Assembly: GCA_902561585.1 (NCBI GenBank)
Contig: CACEQK010000001.1
Span: forward strand, 167,266-231,265
Reading direction: 5' to 3'
DNA: 64,000 nt
From: an uncultured Pelagibacteraceae bacterium
GTDB lineage: Bacteria; Pseudomonadota; Alphaproteobacteria; Pelagibacterales; Pelagibacteraceae
The position numbers and the translations under genes are program-made. The notes under the pieces are model-generated. The model saw nothing but the letters and a program-made list of their open reading frames with translations. It was not told where the DNA came from and did no database searches. This document shows positions 47,617 to 59,359 of this stretch, piece after piece. Within the stretch, counting starts at the first letter, position 1. Each line of letters starts with the position of its first letter.

Positions 47617-48823
47617 CAAGTAATCTATCTAACAAAATTTGTGCAATTTTATTAGCTATAAAACTTTTTTTATTTTTGGGAAAATGTTTTATATTTCCTT
47701 TTTTATCAATCATTGTAACTTTATTGTAATCAGAGTTAAATCCAATATTCTTTTTAGAAACATCATTTGCAAAAATAAAATCACAATGTTTGTTTTTAAT
47801 TTTACTTAAAGAGTTTTTAGTTAAATTATCCGTTTCAGCTGCGAACCCAGCTACTATTCGAGGTCTGCTTTTATTATTTTTAGATAAAAATTCTAAGATA
47901 TCATTATTTTTTTTTAACATTATAGAATTAGATTCGATTTCATCCTTTTTAATTTTTTTATTTTTTTTAAGTATTGGTTTAAAATCTGCTACAGCAGCAG
48001 CACAAACAGCTAAATCTACTGGCAAAGATTCTTTGACATTAAGCATCATTTCATCTGCAGAAGTTACTTTTTTGACCTTAATATCTTTAGGAGTTTTGTA
48101 ATTTGACGGACCAGCAATAACTGTTGTTTTAATGCCAAGTTTATTTAATGCCACAGCTATTTCATAACCTTGTTTTCCACTAGATTCGTTTGAAATATAT
48201 CTTACCGGATCAAGATATTCTCGCGTTGGTCCTGTTGTTACTAATGCTTTTAAATTCTTTTTTTTAACAATGTCTTTTTTATCGAAATAATTCTTAAGAT
48301 AGGAAAATATCTGTCTTGGACTAGACATTTTTCCCTCACCAAATTCACCACACGCCATTTCACCTTTTTCAGGACCAATGAATAAATATCCAAAATCTTG
48401 TAAAACTTTTAAATTAGCTTGAGTGGCTTTATGTAACCACATCCTAACATTCATAGCTGGGACTAATAACACATTCTTATCTGAGGCTAGCAAAACAGTT
48501 GTTGCTAAATCTTCGGCTTTTCCAATTGTCAGTTTACTCATAAAATTGGCTGTTGTTGGCATTACAATTATTATGTCGGCCCACCTTGATAAAGCTATGT
48601 GATCAATTTCAGCTTCAGCATCTTGATCGAATATATTTTCATATGTTTTAGATCGAGTTAGGGTGGTAAGTGACAAAGGTGTTACGAATTCTTTTCCACT
48701 TTTAGTTAGAATTGTTTTTATTTCTGAGCCATTTTTTTTTAACAATCTAATGAGGTCTAAAGACTTATAGGCCGCTATTCCTCCGCCAATGATTATTAAA
48801 ATTTTCTTATTTTTTAGTTCCAT
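47597..48823 (-). CDS. coaBC: Bifunctional phosphopantothenoylcysteine decarboxylase/synthetase
   Basis: A 408-residue two-domain coenzyme A enzyme. The N-terminal flavoprotein (CoaC, about 1-185) has IIGGGIAAYKSLDLIRLLKK, the catalytic His region, PAMNVRMW and the catalytic-Cys segment MACGEFGEGKM. The C-terminal synthetase (CoaB, about 190-400) has VTTGPTREYLDPVRYISN and VAAVADFKP. Start at ATG 48823; a longer frame to 48853 would overlap ubiB. It lies between ubiB and dut in a compact operon. Confidence 0.97.
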   Translation of the reverse strand: MELKNKKILIIIGGGIAAYKSLDLIRLLKKNGSEIKTILTKSGKEFVTPLSLTTLTRSKTYENIFDQDAEAEIDHIALSRWADIIIVMPTTANFMSKLTIGKAEDLATTVLLASDKNVLLVPAMNVRMWLHKATQANLKVLQDFGYLFIGPEKGEMACGEFGEGKMSSPRQIFSYLKNYFDKKDIVKKKNLKALVTTGPTREYLDPVRYISNESSGKQGYEIAVALNKLGIKTTVIAGPSNYKTPKDIKVKKVTSADEMMLNVKESLPVDLAVCAAAVADFKPILKKNKKIKKDEIESNSIMLKKNNDILEFLSKNNKSRPRIVAGFAAETDNLTKNSLSKIKNKHCDFIFANDVSKKNIGFNSDYNKVTMIDKKGNIKHFPKNKKSFIANKIAQILLDRLLDDRNFN

Positions 48824-48830
48824 TCTGAGA

Positions 48831-50393
48831 TTAAAATACCAATAGCATAACAATTACAATACCAAAAAAACTCATAATAATGTTATTTCTAAAGTTTTTA
48901 ATTTTCATCTGTTCTAATTCTAGATTTTTATTGCTGGGTCCAACACTTATTTTTCCTTCTGCCACAAGTTTCAAAGCGTGGTTAGCTTTATCCATTAACT
49001 CAGGGAAATCAGGAATTCTTTTAATTATTTCTGCGGAAGTATTTATTGCAGTATCAATAGTCTTTTTAGGCCCTTTTAAATTCTTTAACCAGTCTTCTAA
49101 GACTGGTTTTGACACTTCCCAAATATTTGTTTCAGGATATAGTTTTCTCGCAACACCTTCTACTACTACCATATTTTTTTGAAGCAACAACAAAGATGGT
49201 TGAGTTGCCATGTTAAACTTTTCTGTTATTTCAAATAGTTGAGCTAGTAAATTTCCACCTGAAATATCCTTAATAGACTGACCAAATATAGGCTCCCCAA
49301 CAGATCTTAGAGCTTGGGCAAATTCATCTCTAGAAGCCTCTTGAGGAACAAGTCCAGCTTGAAAATGTACATCGGCAACTTTAACGTAGTCTCTTTGAAT
49401 AAATCCGTATAAAATTTCTGCTAAATATTTTCTGTTGTTTTTATCCAACCTGCCCATTATTCCAAAATCAACAGGAACAATATTTCCTTTAGAGTCCACA
49501 AATAAATTACCTTGATGCATATCTCCATGAAAGAAACCATCCCTCACAGCTTGTTTGAGAAAATGTTGTATTAAATTTTCTGCTAGTTTTTTTAAGTTAA
49601 CACCTTGTTCTTCTAATTTTTTATGTTCCCTAATAGAAATGCCTTCAACTTTATCTAATGTAAGTATTTTTTTTGTTGTGTAGTTCCAGTAAATTTTAGG
49701 AACATTAAAACCAATATCAGATTTTGTATTTTCATATAATTCATTTGCAGCAGCGGCCTCAAATCTTAAATCCATTTCAATATTAGTTATCTCTCTTAAT
49801 AAATGAACAACCTCAATTAATTTAAGTCTTTTTGCTTTTGGGATTGCATTCTCAACTATGTATGCAAACAACATGAGTGCATCTAATTCTTCGTTGAACA
49901 GTTTTTCTATTTCAGGTCTTAATATTTTTATTGCAACTTGTTTTTCTTGGTTCTCATTCTTTATTTTTGCGAGGTGAACTTGAGCAATAGATGCAGCTGC
50001 AATTGGTTCACTTATTTCAATAATATTATTAAATTGTTTTTCTCCTATCTCTTTTTTAATTACTCTCTTTGCCTCATAAAGATCAAATGCTGGCACTTTA
50101 TCTTGAAGTTTCTCTAAATCTTTAGCCATTTGATCTCCAATAATATCTGGCCTTGTAGCAAGGAACTGACCTAGTTTGATAAAAGTAGTCCCCATGCCTT
50201 GTAAAGCTAAACAAAGTTTTTCACCTGGTTTTTGATTGTTCTCAAATCGATTACTTTCTGCTCCAATTGAGATAAGGCTAAAAAATAAGTTTATTGATAC
50301 AGGAATTTGATAAACTTGATTTATAATATCAACAGCTCCCGAAGTAGATAGCCTTCTAGCAATTTGAAACAATTTAAAAACTCTCTTTAACAT
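48831..50393 (-). CDS. ubiB: UbiB-family kinase-like protein
   Basis: A 520-residue atypical kinase (ABC1/UbiB family) needed for ubiquinone biosynthesis. The KxGQ signature occurs as TTFIKLGQFLATRPDI (about residue 75), the Ala-rich nucleotide loop as AAASIAQVH, and the catalytic-type HGDMHQGNLFVDSKGNIVPVDFGIMG near residue 285. Two hydrophobic segments at the C-terminus (about 495-518) anchor it in the membrane. Start at ATG 50393 shares TAATG with the ubiE stop; a slightly longer frame from 50405 is less likely. Confidence 0.95.
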   Translation of the reverse strand: MLKRVFKLFQIARRLSTSGAVDIINQVYQIPVSINLFFSLISIGAESNRFENNQKPGEKLCLALQGMGTTFIKLGQFLATRPDIIGDQMAKDLEKLQDKVPAFDLYEAKRVIKKEIGEKQFNNIIEISEPIAAASIAQVHLAKIKNENQEKQVAIKILRPEIEKLFNEELDALMLFAYIVENAIPKAKRLKLIEVVHLLREITNIEMDLRFEAAAANELYENTKSDIGFNVPKIYWNYTTKKILTLDKVEGISIREHKKLEEQGVNLKKLAENLIQHFLKQAVRDGFFHGDMHQGNLFVDSKGNIVPVDFGIMGRLDKNNRKYLAEILYGFIQRDYVKVADVHFQAGLVPQEASRDEFAQALRSVGEPIFGQSIKDISGGNLLAQLFEITEKFNMATQPSLLLLQKNMVVVEGVARKLYPETNIWEVSKPVLEDWLKNLKGPKKTIDTAINTSAEIIKRIPDFPELMDKANHALKLVAEGKISVGPSNKNLELEQMKIKNFRNNIIMSFFGIVIVMLLVF

Positions 50394-51097
50394 TATATTT
50401 TCCAACCAGAATGGATCGCTGAAATTCCATTTGATAAATTTCTATATTCAACATTAGAAAAACCATTTTTAATCATCAACTCACACAGTTGTTTTTGATT
50501 GTAAAATGAATCTATGCTTTCCACTAGATAATCATATGGTTTAGAAGAACCCACAATATATTTACCTGCTAACGGGATAATTTTAGAATATTGCTTATAT
50601 AAAAAATTTAATGCTTCATTATCTATTTTTGAAAATTCTAAGCACATAAATCGGCCACCTGTTTTTAAAACCCTGTAAGCTTCTTTTAAAGTTTTATTGA
50701 TATCACTAACATTTCTTATCCCGTAACTTATAGTGTAATAATCAAAAGAATTATCTTTAATAGGTAAAACTTCAGCTGCAGCTTTTATCCATTCAATATT
50801 TTTATATTTTTTCAAATTTTTTTTCCCTTCCTCGAACATATCATTATTTGGTTCTACACAGGTAATTTTTGCAGAATGATTTATATAATTTGAAAACAAT
50901 TTTGCAATGTCGCCTGTGCCAGATGCAACATCAATAAGATTTGAATTTGGAGATGGGTTAAGCCAGTTAATATATTTATCTTTCCAAATACGGTGAATAC
51001 CTAAAGACATAACATCATTCATCAAATCATATTTCTTATAAACTTTTGAAAATACCGAATTGACTAATTTTGTTTTATCTTGAATATTGTTTTTCAT
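50393..51097 (-). CDS. ubiE: Ubiquinone/menaquinone C-methyltransferase
   Basis: A 234-residue SAM-dependent methyltransferase that methylates C2 of the demethylated quinone ring. Signature motifs are NDVMSLGIHRIWKDKYINWL (residues 27-46), the SAM-binding DVASGTGDIAKLF, YYTISYGIRNVSDINKTLKEAYRVLKTGGRFMCLEF, and YDYLVESIDSFYNQ. It begins the ubiE-ubiB-coaBC-dut operon and is divergent from mutM across only 11 bases. Confidence 0.97.
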   Translation of the reverse strand: MKNNIQDKTKLVNSVFSKVYKKYDLMNDVMSLGIHRIWKDKYINWLNPSPNSNLIDVASGTGDIAKLFSNYINHSAKITCVEPNNDMFEEGKKNLKKYKNIEWIKAAAEVLPIKDNSFDYYTISYGIRNVSDINKTLKEAYRVLKTGGRFMCLEFSKIDNEALNFLYKQYSKIIPLAGKYIVGSSKPYDYLVESIDSFYNQKQLCELMIKNGFSNVEYRNLSNGISAIHSGWKI

Positions 51098-51108
51098 AGA
51101 ATAATTAT

Positions 51109-51978
51109 ATGCCAGAATTACCAGAAGTTGAAGTTGTTAAAAGGTCTCTGACTAGCAAAATCCAAAAATTAGTCGTTGAGAAAATAACAGTTAAAGATGA
51201 AAAATTAAGATATAGAATAAATAAAAAGAAATTAAAAATTCTTTTAGGTCTTAAGATTATCAAAATTTTAAGAAGGTCAAAATTCTTATTATTTGTATTT
51301 GAAAAAAACACTGTGATGCTTGTGCATCTTGGTATGACAGGTAAATTTTTTTTTCTTAATAGAAATGCCAAAAAATTTAAAACAAGTTTTTACTATAATA
51401 TAGATGAGTCTAAAGATAATAAACATAATAGATTGATATTCTCATTATCTAAGAAGCAGAAATTAATTTATAATGATGTAAGAAAATTCGGTTTTATTAA
51501 AATCTTAGATAAGAGACAGCTACAAGACAATCTCCACCTTAAAAATTTAGGTCCCGAACCATTAGGTAATAGCTTTGATTTTAAATATTTTAAAAATTAT
51601 TTAATTAATAGAAACAGAACAATTAAGGATATTTTAATGGATCAAAAATTTGTATCAGGTTTGGGTAATATTTATGTGAATGAGGTACTTTTTTTAAGTA
51701 AGGTTAAACCAACAAAAAAAACTTATTTAATTAAAAATAATGAAATTCATAAAATAATTAAGAATACCAAAAAAACGTTAAAAAAAGCTATATCTTTGGG
51801 CGGTTCGTCCTTAAGGGATTTTTCTAGTAGCGATGGAAAAAAAGGTGAATTTCAACAGTATTTTTATGTTTATGGAAAGAAAGGAGATAATTGCTTAAAT
51901 AGAAACTGTAATAAAAAGATTATAAAAACGATTATAGGAAATAGAGCTACTTTTTACTGTCCGAAGTGCCAAAAATAA
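51109..51978 (+). CDS. mutM: Formamidopyrimidine-DNA glycosylase
   Basis: A 289-residue repair glycosylase/lyase removing 8-oxoguanine. The processed N-terminus PELPEVEVVKRSL carries the catalytic Pro and Glu. Other motifs are RRSKFLLFVF with the catalytic Lys, VHLGMTGKF, the helix-two-turn-helix KFVSGLGNIYVNEVLFLSKVKP, and a C-terminal zinc finger with Cys in CLNRNC and FYCPKC. It is the second oxidative-damage glycosylase in the window besides nth. It begins 11 bases from the divergent ubiE start. Confidence 0.97.
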   Translation: MPELPEVEVVKRSLTSKIQKLVVEKITVKDEKLRYRINKKKLKILLGLKIIKILRRSKFLLFVFEKNTVMLVHLGMTGKFFFLNRNAKKFKTSFYYNIDESKDNKHNRLIFSLSKKQKLIYNDVRKFGFIKILDKRQLQDNLHLKNLGPEPLGNSFDFKYFKNYLINRNRTIKDILMDQKFVSGLGNIYVNEVLFLSKVKPTKKTYLIKNNEIHKIIKNTKKTLKKAISLGGSSLRDFSSSDGKKGEFQQYFYVYGKKGDNCLNRNCNKKIIKTIIGNRATFYCPKCQK

Positions 51979-52022
51979 TAAAGTTGACCGTATAAATCCA
52001 TTTCTATATACAATCGTAAAAA

Positions 52023-52283
52023 ATGCCTAACACTAAATCAGCAATTAGAAGAGTAAGAAGAGTTAAAAAACAAACTCAAGTCAATAAAATTAGAAAAAGC
52101 AAGTATAAAAATGCTGTTAAGCAAATGGAACTTTTAATTAAAAACAAAGAAAAAGATAAAGCAAAAAAATATTTTTCAAAGTTCCAATCAATTCTAATGC
52201 AGGTTGCTAAGTTAGGTATAATTAATAAAAATACAGCTTCTAGAAAAATTTCTAGAATTTCAAAAAAAATTTCTTCTAAATAA
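52023..52283 (+). CDS. rpsT: 30S ribosomal protein S20
   Basis: An 86-residue basic, helical ribosomal protein. The N-terminal PNTKSAIRRVRRVKKQTQVNKIRKSKYKNAVKQM and the C-terminal IINKNTASRKISRISKKI match the S20 family. It is followed by a 214-base gap and then dnaA, a linkage typical of alphaproteobacteria. Confidence 0.96.
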   Translation: MPNTKSAIRRVRRVKKQTQVNKIRKSKYKNAVKQMELLIKNKEKDKAKKYFSKFQSILMQVAKLGIINKNTASRKISRISKKISSK

Positions 52284-52445
52284 CAATTTAGAGTTGTTCA
52301 TCTAAAAAAATTTAATCTACATTTAGTATCTTCTAACCAAATATAGAAACTTAAATCAGCAAGTTGAAATTTTTTTTTAATTCTATCTGAACGATTAATG
52401 TACAACCAAAAAATAATTTTATTTTCGATTACAACCTCTGCTTAG

Positions 52446-52474
52446 TTGCAAATAATTAGTAAAAGTCGTTTAAA
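52446..52474 (+). promoter_or_regulatory. Possible promoter of dnaA
   Basis: TTGCAA (52446-52451) and TTTAAA (52469-52474) are separated by 17 bases and end 23 bases before the dnaA ATG. Both hexamers depart from consensus, so confidence is low. The rest of the 214-base gap (52284-52497) is AT-rich; I see no cluster of DnaA boxes and no strong hairpin. Confidence 0.3.
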
Positions 52475-52497
52475 AGAATCTCTTTACGAAACTCTAC

Positions 52498-53889
52498 ATG
52501 GAAAACAAAATTACAAAAAAACAAAACACGTTTATTTCTGAAGAGGAAAAAACGTTAAACTGGGAAGATATACAAGCTACCTTTAAGAAAACTTTTGGAA
52601 CAGAGGTCTATAATAGTTGGTTACAAAAAATATCTCTTGTCAAAGAATATAATGATTACTTAATTTTAGGTGTGCCTACCAGGTTTTTTAGAGATTGGAT
52701 CGTATCAAGGTACTTAGATAAAATTTTAGAACAAGTAAAAAGCTTTAAATTAAGTTTAAATAGAATTGAGTTTAAAATAATAGATGATAATAAGCAAAGC
52801 CAAGAATATTTGAAGATTACCGAGTTAAATAATGTAACTGAAATTAAAGACTCTATTATTAATTATAATAGACTAAATCCAAGTCTTAATTTTGATAGTT
52901 TTATCAAGGGAAAAAGTAATGATATTGCTTTGTCCTACTCTAAAAAAGTATGTGAGCATATAGCAAGATATAACCCGTTATATATTTGTGGTGGCGTAGG
53001 TCTTGGAAAAACTCACTTATTAAATGCTATTGGTTTAAGGTTACAAAATAATAATAACGTGATGTTTATTTCTGCAGAACGATTTATGTACCATTTTATA
53101 AAATCAATTAAAAAGAATGATATGGTTAATTTTAAAGATTTTTTCAGAAAATCTTCAGTTTTTATAATAGATGATATACAATTTATAAGTGGAAAAGAGA
53201 GCCTTCAAGAAGAGTTTTTTCATACTTTTAACAGTCTTATAGACAAAGGATCTCAAATCATAATCTCTGCAGACAGACCACCAATGAAACTTGATAGAGT
53301 GCAAGAAAGGATTAAATCTAGATTAGCCGGTGGACTTGTCGTTGACATTGATCTCCCTGACTTTGAATTGAAAGTAAAAATAATTAAAAAGAAAATTGAT
53401 GAAATTCAAAATCAATTTAAAGAGAATATTATATTGAGCGAAGATGTAATCAATTACATTGCAACTGAAAGTAAAACAAATATTAGAGAACTAATTGGTG
53501 TCCTAAACAGAGTAGTTGCTTTTAGCAGAGTCCATAATAAAGAATTAACAATCAATGACTGTAAAAATATTTTACGAGATGTCTTTAGTCAAATTAGGGT
53601 TATTACTGTAGATAAAATACAAAATGTTGTTTCAAACTATTTTAATATTGCTTTAACCGAAATGTTGTCTCAGCGAAGATCTAGACCGCTTGCAAGACCT
53701 AGACAAGTAGCGATGTATTTAGCAAAAAAAATGACAACTAGATCTTTACCAGAAATAGGAAGGAGATTTGCAAATCGTGACCATACCACGGTTATTCATG
53801 CCGTAAAAACAATTACACGTTTATCCGAACAAGATGAGGAAATGAAAAAAAATATTAATCAGATTAAAAGTTTACTTTTAGAACAATAA
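52498..53889 (+). CDS. dnaA: Chromosomal replication initiator DnaA
   Basis: A 463-residue AAA+ initiator. Domain I (about 17-90, LNWEDIQATFKKTFGTEVYNSWLQKI), then a linker and domain III: NPSLNFDSFIKGKSNDIAL, Walker A ICGGVGLGKTHLLNAIG, Walker B FIIDDIQFISGKE, and SADRPPMKLDRVQERIKSRLAGG. Domain IV has the DNA-binding signature NRDHTTVIHAVKTI. It begins a plus-strand dnaA-dnaN-gyrB-regB run, with dnaN 4 bases later. recF, often in this neighbourhood, is not present. Confidence 0.98.
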   Translation: MENKITKKQNTFISEEEKTLNWEDIQATFKKTFGTEVYNSWLQKISLVKEYNDYLILGVPTRFFRDWIVSRYLDKILEQVKSFKLSLNRIEFKIIDDNKQSQEYLKITELNNVTEIKDSIINYNRLNPSLNFDSFIKGKSNDIALSYSKKVCEHIARYNPLYICGGVGLGKTHLLNAIGLRLQNNNNVMFISAERFMYHFIKSIKKNDMVNFKDFFRKSSVFIIDDIQFISGKESLQEEFFHTFNSLIDKGSQIIISADRPPMKLDRVQERIKSRLAGGLVVDIDLPDFELKVKIIKKKIDEIQNQFKENIILSEDVINYIATESKTNIRELIGVLNRVVAFSRVHNKELTINDCKNILRDVFSQIRVITVDKIQNVVSNYFNIALTEMLSQRRSRPLARPRQVAMYLAKKMTTRSLPEIGRRFANRDHTTVIHAVKTITRLSEQDEEMKKNINQIKSLLLEQ

Positions 53890-53893
53890 TTGA

Positions 53894-55006
53894 ATGCAAT
53901 TCTCAATAAAAAGAGACGTTTTATTAAGATCTTTAAATTTTGTTCAGGGCGTCGTTGAAAAAAAAAATACGCTTCCAATTTTGTCCAATGTTCTTCTACA
54001 GCTAAAGGATAAAAAATTATCAATAGTAGCTACTGATTTAGATATAATATTTTACAATGAAATTCATGATGTAAAAATAGTTAATGAAGGAAGCACAACA
54101 ACATCTGCAGCTATTCTTTATGATATTTTAAGAAAGATTTCATCTAATTCTGAATTAAACTTTGAATTAAAATCTGAGAATAAGCTTAGTCTTAAAAGTG
54201 ATAATTCAGATTTTAATTTACTTTGTCTACCAACAGATAATTTTCCAACTTTTGCAGATGAATTTGAAGGCCAAGAAATCTCATTAAATAATAGTAGATT
54301 TCTAAAATTATTAAATAAAACTAAAATTTCAATATCTAATGATGATACAAGACATTATTTAAATGGAATTTTCCTCCATTTGACAGAAGCTCATGGTAGA
54401 CAATTTTTAACTGGTGTTGCTACTGACAGTCATCGACTTTCTTCAAGTAGTTTAGAAATTGATAAAAATGACTTTAATTCTTTAATTTTACCAAGAAAAA
54501 CAGTTTTTCAATTATGCTCGTTATTAGCTGAAACTTCTGATCAACTTACAATGCAATCAAGTGAGAATAAAATTAAATTCACGTTAGGTAAGATGAAATT
54601 AATTTCAAAAGTAATAGATGGAAAGTTTCCTGATTACAAAAAAGTTGTACCAACTTCAAATGATAAAATATTAAATGTTTCATCAAAGGATTTTGTCAGC
54701 TCAATAGAAAGAGTGGCGAGTGTTTCTCTGGATAGGAAAGAAGGTGTAAAACTGACAATTAATAAGGATAATGTTCAATTATCAGTTAACAGCGCTAATT
54801 CAGGAGATGGTAACGAAAAAATTAAAGCCGAATTTAGTTCTGACAGTTTAAATATTAGTTTCAATTCAAAATATTTAATAGATATTGCATCGGAAATTGA
54901 GGATAAAAATTTAAAAATTAATTTTAAAGACTCAGTATCACCTGTTCTTATAGAGGATCTTTCGGATAAAAATAGTTATTACGTTATAATGCCAATGAAA
55001 ATTTAA
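53894..55006 (+). CDS. dnaN: DNA polymerase III beta sliding clamp
   Basis: A 370-residue three-repeat clamp. It begins MQFSIKRDVLLRSLNFVQGVVEKKNTLPILSNVLLQL, includes LCLPTDNFPTFAD and a second-domain DDTRHYLNGIFLHL, TGVATDSHRLS, GKFPDYKKVVP, and ends DLSDKNSYYVIMPMKI, where M-P-M-x-I/L is the conserved tail. It is the processivity ring for replication, loaded by the clamp loader whose delta subunit gene begins at 726. It follows dnaA by 4 bases. Confidence 0.98.
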   Translation: MQFSIKRDVLLRSLNFVQGVVEKKNTLPILSNVLLQLKDKKLSIVATDLDIIFYNEIHDVKIVNEGSTTTSAAILYDILRKISSNSELNFELKSENKLSLKSDNSDFNLLCLPTDNFPTFADEFEGQEISLNNSRFLKLLNKTKISISNDDTRHYLNGIFLHLTEAHGRQFLTGVATDSHRLSSSSLEIDKNDFNSLILPRKTVFQLCSLLAETSDQLTMQSSENKIKFTLGKMKLISKVIDGKFPDYKKVVPTSNDKILNVSSKDFVSSIERVASVSLDRKEGVKLTINKDNVQLSVNSANSGDGNEKIKAEFSSDSLNISFNSKYLIDIASEIEDKNLKINFKDSVSPVLIEDLSDKNSYYVIMPMKI

Positions 55007-55093
55007 GATTTTCAAAATTTAGAATAAAAATTTTTTTTTGCCCTAGAATTGTTGATACATAATCATTCTAAGTCATCATAGCCAACAGCTATT

Positions 55094-57197
<2,104 letters not shown>

Positions 57198-57201
57198 TTA
57201 A

Positions 57202-58488
57202 ATGGATTTTTCTACTCTCTTTAGGACAAAAGAGAATTTAAATTTAGATAAAAGCACTCTAACAATTTTAAGATATATTGCGATAATAGGCCAATTTATC
57301 GCAATAAATATAGTCTATTTCTACTTGTCCTTACCTTTTCCAATCGAACTAAGTTATTTAATAATTTTTATCGGTTTATTAACAAATATTTACCTTCAAT
57401 TTGGAATAAAAATAAACCAACTTAAAGATTTATATGCTGCTATATTTTTAATCTATGATCTTATTCAATTAAGTTTTTTGCTTTATCTAACTGGAGGAAT
57501 TTTCAATCCATTTAGTTTTTTGCTTATTATTCCAGCAATTGTTTCCTCAACTTTTTTAAGCATGGGAACAACTATAATTTTAGGTTTTGTGACCTCTTTG
57601 TTTCTTTTAGTTATTTCATTTTTTTATTTACCTTTACCAGGAGAGGACATGAATTTACTTCATTTTCCAGATTTCTATAAAATTGGTATAATAATTTCAA
57701 TTTTAATCGGTTTAATGTTTCTAAGTTATTTTGGAATTCGTTTCGCTGGTGAAACAAAAAAAAGATCAGAGGCATTAAATAAATTGCAAGAAGTCATCGC
57801 AAAAGAATACGAGCTTGAGTCTCTAGGGGGTCAAGCAGCTGCAGCAGCTCATTCATTAGGCACTCCTTTAGCAACTATTGCTGTTGTTGCAAAAGAATTA
57901 AAAAAAGAGATCGGAGATAATAAAGATATTTCAAAAGATATTGATTTGTTAATAAGCCAGACAAAAAGATGTAGCGAAATTTTAAAAAAGATATCAAAAA
58001 AACAAATTGAGGAAGACATATTTTTAAGTTCCATCAAACTAGAGGATCTACTAGAAGAAATAATAGACTCATTTAAAGAAACATCTTCAAAAAAAATAGA
58101 TTTAATTTTAGACGATGATAATAACAAGATAAATATCGAGAGAACTCCTGAAATTATTTATGGATTAAGAAATTTTATTGGAAATGCTGTTAAATTCTCT
58201 AAAAGTAAAGTTAAAATTAATTTAAAAAGTGACCCAAATAAAATTGAAATAAAAATCAACGATGACGGGCCGGGAATACCCGATGATATCATCAAAAAAA
58301 TCGGTGAGCCTTATATTAAATCTAAATCTATAGAATTAAGTTCTAACTCAGGATTAGGCCTTGGAACATTTTTGGGAAAAACACTATTAGAAAGACAAGG
58401 TGCAAATTTATCATTTAGAAGAAATAATGATCTAGGTGGAGCACTTGTAATCATTAGGTGGGATCCAAAAAAAATAATTAATTCTTAA
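57202..58488 (+). CDS. regB: RegB/PrrB-type redox sensor histidine kinase
   Basis: A 428-residue membrane histidine kinase. Six hydrophobic segments (about 25-185) include the quinone-binding GGIFNPF loop (about residue 99). The H-box GGQAAAAAHSLGTPLATIAV (His near 217) is characteristic of RegB. The redox-active Cys lies in SQTKRCSEIL (about residue 257), as in RegB Cys265. The ATP-binding part shows RNFIGNAVKFSK, NDDGPGIPDDI and GLGLGTFLGKTLLERQGA. RegB phosphorylates RegA when the quinone pool is reduced. The matching regulator gene is 3.3 kb away at 61754, on the same strand. Confidence 0.93.
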   Translation: MDFSTLFRTKENLNLDKSTLTILRYIAIIGQFIAINIVYFYLSLPFPIELSYLIIFIGLLTNIYLQFGIKINQLKDLYAAIFLIYDLIQLSFLLYLTGGIFNPFSFLLIIPAIVSSTFLSMGTTIILGFVTSLFLLVISFFYLPLPGEDMNLLHFPDFYKIGIIISILIGLMFLSYFGIRFAGETKKRSEALNKLQEVIAKEYELESLGGQAAAAAHSLGTPLATIAVVAKELKKEIGDNKDISKDIDLLISQTKRCSEILKKISKKQIEEDIFLSSIKLEDLLEEIIDSFKETSSKKIDLILDDDNNKINIERTPEIIYGLRNFIGNAVKFSKSKVKINLKSDPNKIEIKINDDGPGIPDDIIKKIGEPYIKSKSIELSSNSGLGLGTFLGKTLLERQGANLSFRRNNDLGGALVIIRWDPKKIINS

Positions 58489-59359
58489 ATTCAAAAGAAT
58501 AAGAAATAATTTTATAAGCTAATTTAGCAACAAGAAAATTATACGAGTCGAAATTTTTTATTGGAGCCAATTCGTTAATATCAGCCCCAACTACATTTGA
58601 AATCTGACAAACTTTTTTAATTATAGGCAAAACATCTTCCCATAGCATACCACCGGGCTCAGGCGTACCTGTTGCTGGCATTATGCTTGCGTCGAATCCA
58701 TCTACATCAAATGTAATATAGACAATTTTATTTTTAAAAAATTTATCTAATAGGGATAAATCCCATGTTTGCTTATCTTTTCCCCAAAATATTTCAATTC
58801 TATCTCTATTATTATTATAAAAATCCATTTCTTTTTTAGATAAATTTCTAATACCAAAAGAAACTACTTTTAAATTTTTATAATCTAAACATCTCTTAAT
58901 AGCTGAAGCATGAGAGAATTTTTCACCCTGATAGCTTTCTCTTAAATCTGCATGAGCATCAAAATGTAAGAGTATTATTTCATCATATTTTTTTGCAAAA
59001 GGCTTGATAGATCCAGGTGTTATAGAGTGTTCTCCACCAAAAACTAAAGGAAATTTATCAATTGATAGAATATCTTCATTAATTTTTGATAATTGATCTA
59101 AAGCACTTTCTATTTTATTCTTAATAGCAAAAGGTTTTAATGTTTTAATTCCTATTTCTTTATGAGGCTCCTTATTAAGTTCTTCATCAAATAATTCTAC
59201 TTGGTGAGAAGCTTTAATTATTTCTTTTGGACCATTTTTTGTACCACCTCCATAACTTACAGTTTTTTCTAGCCCAAATGGAACTACGATTACTTGAGGA
59301 GATCTACTTAGTTTAGCGTCAATACCTAAAAAACCTTTTTTGGGACTGAGGTATTTCAT
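58478..59359 (-). CDS. Agmatinase/arginase-family ureohydrolase
   Basis: A 293-residue manganese enzyme of the ureohydrolase fold. Metal-binding motifs are FGGEHSITPG, LLHFDAHADLRESYQG and ITFDVDGFDASIMPATGTPEPGG, all typical of agmatinase-type (SpeB) proteins. The fold hydrolyses a guanidino group to urea. Operon context with an ornithine-decarboxylase-like and a deoxyhypusine-synthase-like gene points to polyamine metabolism, but the exact guanidino substrate is not shown by sequence. Its ATG directly follows the upstream TAA, and the 3' end overlaps regB by 11 bases. Confidence 0.9.
   Translation of the reverse strand: MKYLSPKKGFLGIDAKLSRSPQVIVVPFGLEKTVSYGGGTKNGPKEIIKASHQVELFDEELNKEPHKEIGIKTLKPFAIKNKIESALDQLSKINEDILSIDKFPLVFGGEHSITPGSIKPFAKKYDEIILLHFDAHADLRESYQGEKFSHASAIKRCLDYKNLKVVSFGIRNLSKKEMDFYNNNRDRIEIFWGKDKQTWDLSLLDKFFKNKIVYITFDVDGFDASIMPATGTPEPGGMLWEDVLPIIKKVCQISNVVGADINELAPIKNFDSYNFLVAKLAYKIISYSFEFKN

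Noticed and set aside
52284-52497. Chromosomal origin between rpsT and dnaA
   Set aside because: The location is plausible, but no TTATCCACA-like cluster is visible on either strand, and AT-richness is uninformative in this genome.
55018-55045. Strong terminator after dnaN
   Set aside because: The aaaattt/aaatttt elements give only a weak AU stem; not enough to call a terminator.
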